Source: Cryptomeria japonica
Lineage: Eukaryota; Streptophyta; Pinopsida; Cupressales; Cupressaceae
Reading direction: 5' to 3'
DNA: 64,000 bases
Assembly (NCBI RefSeq): GCF_030272615.1
Contig: NC_081408.1
Location: 605,483,673-605,547,672 of the forward strand
The position numbers and the translations under genes were made by a program. This document shows positions 58,340 through 64,000 of the stretch, in pieces. How positions within the stretch are numbered: position 1 is the first letter of the stretch; the number at the start of each line of letters is the position of its first letter. The notes below the pieces were generated by a model. That model did not search any database, was not told where the DNA came from, and saw only the letters and a list, made by a program, of their open reading frames with translations.

Positions 58340-59730
58340 GTACAAATGCTCATAATCTATGTTACTTAAATTTTTTTACTTTAGTACATTCAAATTAAAT
58401 GTTTAATGTATGATTTTATGTGTGCATACTTCTGCAACAAAATTCAATAGGTAAATTAAACTTATTAAAAAAATTTAAAATACCCCTTTTTAGAGATCGA
58501 AGTCACGATTTTACTCATATAATTTTTTTAATGTTTTGATTACATTTAATATATTAAAAATTAAAAATACTACAACTAGGTATTCTTTTGTTCAATATGA
58601 ATCTTCTTTGAAAAACAAAAAAAATATCAAGTCACTTCAAAAAAAATTGAAAAAAAGATGGTTCACTAGAAGAGAGAGTTTTCTCCAAAAGGGTAGTTTC
58701 AGTTTTTGGATTATCATAAATTGAATAGACAAATTGTGGTGGGAGACAAAAACTGTCAAATTCTGGTGTATTCGGCTTCCAAAAGCTATTACAAAGAAAA
58801 TATACATCAATTTTTTTTTCATGCACTATATAAATATGTGATCTATAACTAATATCAAAATGAGAAAAAAAAAAGTTGATTTACATTTAATTTTGAGGTG
58901 GGAACCAAACCCCCTGTTTTTCAATGTTTTTCAGCAATAAAAAATGGACTTTAAAGCTAAAAAAAACATATAAATTATTGACAAAAAAATCTCAAAAAAT
59001 AGTAGACTTAAACTTCAACAAATTTTACACCTTTCATCAGTTTACATCATCTTCAAGTTCAAAATGCAAATGACACTTTTATGGCGACGAAATTGAACAG
59101 TTATTGTTGTGTTAGCCTTTTCCTTTGTAAAAGTGTGACTCGGGTTTGTACTTTTACCCTACTCTTAGATCTAGCTAAGCCTAAAGTCAAGAAAATATTA
59201 TCCACTTTCAATAATCATCCCTTAACTACTCATATTTTGTTGCTAAGTTGATCACTCCCCCTTTCAAAATGATATTTCCCTATCTTGAAGTGGATCGATT
59301 TCCTCTAGGAGTGTGAATGATTATTTTGGGACCCAAGAATATTGTGTTATTGTAGGAGAATTTTTAGCCTAGTTCTTAGCTTAAAAAATCTAGTAGCATA
59401 TAAAATGAAGAAGTTAGTACTTGGTTGATATCTTGGATACTTTAGATGATAAAGACAATTTTTTCTCTTCCAACTTAAGAGGGGTTGTTGTAATATATTA
59501 CAAACCAAAATCAACTTGCAACTTAAAAGAACTAAAGATGGAAAGAAGATTTTTTCAAGAGCTTCCAAATGACATGGAAGGTTAAAAATAAAGGTATGTC
59601 AACTAAACCCATTCCTCAAAACAATAAATATGGTACTTTAGGTAGAGATAAATTCTTAATTTGAAAGATCAATTCCAATATGCTTCAAAGGTTCAAGTGA
59701 TAAAATCATTATAATGAATAGAAGACATAG
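58340..59730. other. spacer
   Basis: AT-rich with A/T homopolymers. No frame with recognisable content. Short frames at 58536-58826 are driven by poly-A composition. Confidence 0.4.
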
Positions 59731-59739
59731 TAGGCATGA

Positions 59740-61250
59740 TTTGGTATGCCTAGAAATTAAATAAATATGGTTGGAGGAAATATAAATGTCCATGAGGTAA
59801 ATGTTCAACACATAAATGTACCCAATCCTCCACATGTAAGAGTTGCAAGAATGATTTTTCACCCTAATCATCCTAAATCCTCATATGTAATCGATCATGA
59901 TAAATAACCTCCATTCCATGATACCCATGTAACAATACAATATAAAAAATGCATAGATAAAGAAACTTATGAGAGGATATATTTGATTCATCACTTTTGG
60001 CAAAGACATGTAGAGATCTTCAATCTAAGTTGAGTTGAAACAAATATAAATTTCTCAAAATTCTCAACAATCAAATCATAATTATGCATAAAATGTTCAT
60101 AATTATCAATTTTCCAAATCAACAACATAACCAATAGCTTGATAATCAATCAAATGTTGGAACTCAATTCATAAGACATGGTCATATATTTTCTCTACTT
60201 AGATAATCTTTAGGAGCTTAAAGATACTAGTGGTTAAATTTCTTAGGTGTACGTATTTTTATAAATTCAATTTCAAATAATATAATGGGAGAGATACCAA
60301 GGTTTGAAGGCAATAATATAGTCACATGAGAAAAGTTGATGCACTTCATCAATACCATAGATAAGTGTGAGATTGATCATGAGGATGAGATAATGAAGTT
60401 ATTTGAAGAATACAAAATAATGGTACAAGAGTTTTACAATGAGTAGTATTGATACATGGGATGAGTTAATGAGAGTATTTAGATTGTAATATGAGGATTT
60501 GGAAGGTGGAGGGTTTCAAAAATAGACCTTTCATTATGAATACAAGGAATGTGTCACTTAACCTTATACCAAATGATTCCATGTGAGTAGTCCTCTATTG
60601 TGGTACCTTTGAAGCCAATACTAAATGTTGTATTTAAAAAACCACAAACTTTAGGGGACTCATATGCCATACTATAAATATCAATAGGGTGGATATCAAG
60701 ATTGCACAATCAAATAAAGGATTTCAAAGAAAGCCTCTTTCTATGAAAGAAAAGTTAGATAGGTTGATGGGTATAGTGAAGTACCTTTCCTATAAGATAA
60801 CAAGAAGTGATTAGGGTGCCACCCCATAATTTTGCATCACATTTTGGTGAGGGCCAAAGGTTGTATAATAGACCATGTAATAGTAATTGGTCCAAGAGAA
60901 TATAAAAGTATGAAATATTCAAATGGTCCCAAGCAAGGTTATGTCAATAAAATATATGAGGAAACACCAAACCCTTCGTGAAGGGATAATGCGTGTTTCT
61001 AATAAATTTTATTATAGTGTGAAATTTGTTGTTTTCCACATGACCTAGTAAATTGTGTAGTTTCCTTGTCAACCAAAAAGGAGGAAGAAATCTGTAATGA
61101 GGAAGGTGTTGCTAACTATTACAAAGATAATGCTGATTAGCTTGATACACTTGGCTACAAATCCATGGAAACATAAATTCAATACTATCAATATAATGTC
61201 ATTGATCAAGTCCTTCAATATGATCATGATGTAGGTCCAAGTTAGTATCA
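59740..61250 (+). pseudogene. gag-like debris of an LTR retrotransposon
   Basis: Broken plus-strand frames read VPNPPHVRVARMIFHPNHP and, further on, FHDTHVTIQYKKCIDKETYE near 59820-59960. Near 60300-60500 they read FEGNN, INTIDKC, HEDEIMKLFEEYK, then IDTWDELMRVFRL and YEDLEGG. The latter fits the plant gypsy gag pattern (an LF...L segment followed by TWDEL...F...Y). Later frames (KEKLDRLMGIVKYL) fit nothing certain. Heavy decay with many stops. Low certainty about superfamily. Confidence 0.4.
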
Positions 61251-61340
61251 ATTATGTCCTCATGATTTTGAATAGTAAATTGAACTAATGCAATAAAAAT
61301 ATAAAAGGTCCAGACCTCTAAATGAGGAGAAAAAAATCCC

Positions 61341-61507
61341 TCATGAATAACATGGAAGTCCAACTAGAAACATACACAAATAATTTATTTTTAAGGTGTC
61401 CAAGTCTTATATAAAGTGCTTTTCCAAGGATTAAAAAGTAAATTTTGTGCGGATCATGAATAACATGGAAGTCCAACTAGAAACATACACAAATAATTTA
61501 TTTTTAA
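61341..61507. repeat. 54-bp direct repeat, identical copies 113 bp apart
   Basis: The stretch beginning tcatgaataacatggaagtc occurs at 61341-61394 and again at 61454-61507 without differences, indicating a recent local duplication. Confidence 0.9.
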
Positions 61508-62330
61508 TGGACATAATAATTGTTGATTGCCAAACCAAATGTGGAATGTTATTATCTAGAAAAAGGGCATCTTAAATGGGAGGTAGTATACAAATTTATC
61601 TAGATCATATTACCATTCTATTGCATAGAAGATAAGTAAAGCTACACAAAAAAATAAAAATAAAATGCTACATCATTGAGGATAGATACCAACCCATTAA
61701 CAACTACCTATATTTAAATGTTGGTTCCTACCACTTTATTTATGCCAAAGGTGTATCCTTTATTTGGAAGAGACTAGCTAACTTTTACAATCAACTGTTG
61801 ATATTGTATGATATTAGTGCAAGACGATTCAATCGATTTCAACTGTAATGACCGAGAAACTTGACACTTCCATGTATGTACCGATTTTGTTGTCATCACT
61901 TGCTTTCATCTACCGCACTGTAAGCGTCAGATAATTCGTTTATGGCTTCACATGCAAATAAATGTAGGGATATTAAATATATATATTTTAAACCGAAACT
62001 TTGAGATCCGTGAATTTGTGGGATTATATTTGGGGGCTCACACATATATGATAAAGGAACGCCAACATATTAATGTTGCTTTTGTTCCTTGCATGGGGTA
62101 GGGGTATTTAAATTTTTTCTTAATTTTTTTTTTAATTATTATTTAAGTTTCTAATTAACAGTTATTATGTTACAAATTTTGAATTTGCAAAATTTATTTG
62201 TTAAATAAAAATAAAGAGTAAGTATGTTAACTATAATTGTATTTATATAAATTAATTATTCTATTTATATTATATAATATTTATTGTTTAATTTAATATA
62301 ATGTGTGTGTGTGTTTTTAAAGGGTAAACA
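61508..62330. other. AT-rich spacer
   Basis: No gene recognised. It ends in a short (TG)n run near 62300 next to the SINE-like fragment. Confidence 0.4.
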
Positions 62331-62334
62331 CTTT

Positions 62335-62415
62335 TAACCCGGAGCTATGAACCGGTGGGGCTTGAACTTTAATGGCAAGAACAACAACACAACAACTTAA
62401 CCATCACAACATGCC
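62335..62415 (-). other. possible tRNA-derived SINE head (Pol III box A/B)
   Basis: On the minus strand tgatggttaagttgttg fits a tRNA box A (9 of 10 consensus positions by eye). About 37 bp downstream, aagttcaagcccc fits box B. Spacing is as in tRNA-derived SINEs. The strand continues into gggttaaaagtg and ends near (CA)n. It is not a folded functional tRNA: no acceptor stem pairs. No tail or target duplication confirmed. Confidence 0.4.
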
Positions 62416-63005
62416 ACTATTGGCAATCTAATATGTGTGTTAAACTATAATATTATTTTAAATTAATCTATACAAATTAGAAGAATTGCTTAATAATTAG
62501 AATAAGTTTAATTAATTATAATTAATTATGATTTTAATAAAAAATAATAATATTTATATAATTTATTATATTACTATATATTACATTATAAAAAAAAAAT
62601 TAAAATACAAATATATAGTTAGTATATAATATTTTTATATATTATAAATTAAATTATATATAATTATATTATATTATTTAGTTTAAACTAATGTACATTA
62701 AATTATGATATTATTATAAATTAATCTATACAAATTTTGAAGAAATATTTACACAGGTGATTTGTCATATAACAATTAATATAATTATAGTATACATATT
62801 TAACATATAAAATACTTAATTAAATAATTTAAATATTAAATTTTCACCTTAGTTCTCTTTGTAGCACATTTAAGGTTTATCTTGTCTATAACAAGTCACT
62901 AACTCATGATAGAACCACAAGGAGAAACCAATGATTTAATCTAGAGAAGAAAATGCTAAAAAAAATGACGGGAGAAGAAAAATAGTTTCAGTTGTTGTTT
63001 ATTTC
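62416..63005. other. very AT-rich spacer
   Basis: Runs of taattataat-type words. No gene. Confidence 0.5.
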
Positions 63006-63945
<940 letters not shown>

Positions 63946-64000
63946 TTGATTTAGTTGTTTTTGAATCCCTTTAAGTAGATGCATAGTTGATTTGAAGATA

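Noticed and set aside
62335-62415. A functional tRNA gene
   Set aside because: Box A and B matches exist, but no acceptor or anticodon stem pairs.

Overview
This window looks like nuclear DNA of a seed plant with a large, transposon-rich, gene-poor genome. A gymnosperm is my best guess; that is inference from style, not from a diagnostic sequence. Evidence: long AT-rich spacers, several generations of decayed LTR retrotransposons primed by initiator-Met tRNA, intron-bearing transposon genes, and classical plant cell-wall extensin genes. Only two intact protein genes stand out, both extensins. I found no rRNA, true tRNA, CRISPR array or prokaryotic feature.

Region 1 (about 0.7-12 kb) looks like one or two large DNA transposons. 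A minus-strand, intron-containing, mildly broken transposase-like gene (6.4-9.3 kb) carries the motif series DFAENY, ISDD..H, DNC..QFKN and GHGKG....GAG..KRAL. It faces a plus-strand multi-exon gene of unknown function (1.1-3.8 kb) built from phase-0 mini-exons. Both lie between clusters of a CGTACGGGGT-type motif in opposite orientations (0.9-1.06 kb; 9.6-9.75 kb, with a further cluster at 11.8 kb). The interior holds a 359-bp tandem array, a ~50-bp minisatellite and a 188-bp duplication. To the right are polypurine tracts and a GACCCCTTAGGAC-type repeat.

Region 2 (12-25 kb): a PIF1-helicase C-terminal fragment, AT-rich spacer, an orphan copy of the extensin promoter cut off just before its TATA box (15.05-15.42 kb), and a full-length but inactivated Ty1/copia element (17.548-25.174 kb) with about 97% identical LTRs, probably of the Sirevirus lineage.

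Region 3 (25.8-47.8 kb) is an old tandem segmental duplication. Each unit has a spacer with a decayed PPR-like fragment, then an extensin promoter, an extensin gene, a 3'UTR intron and a coiled-coil gene fragment. The second unit is interrupted by a minus-strand, reverse-transcriptase-less Ty3/gypsy element with 1.08-kb LTRs (38.05-41.81 kb). The two extensins (680 and 797 aa) have a signal peptide, dozens of SPPPPSPSPPPPYYYK units and a conserved histidine-rich block; they should be secreted and cross-linked into the wall.

Region 4 (47.8-64 kb): a degenerate chromodomain gypsy pol on the minus strand, a GC-rich islet with two strong hairpins, a 46-bp-arm inverted repeat, a 138-bp palindromic tandem array (55.8-57.35 kb) related to the repeat at 10.7-11.4 kb, an (AT)n tract, two orphan mini-exons, gag-like debris, SINE-like fragments and about 0.9 kb of pyrimidine-rich sequence at the right edge.
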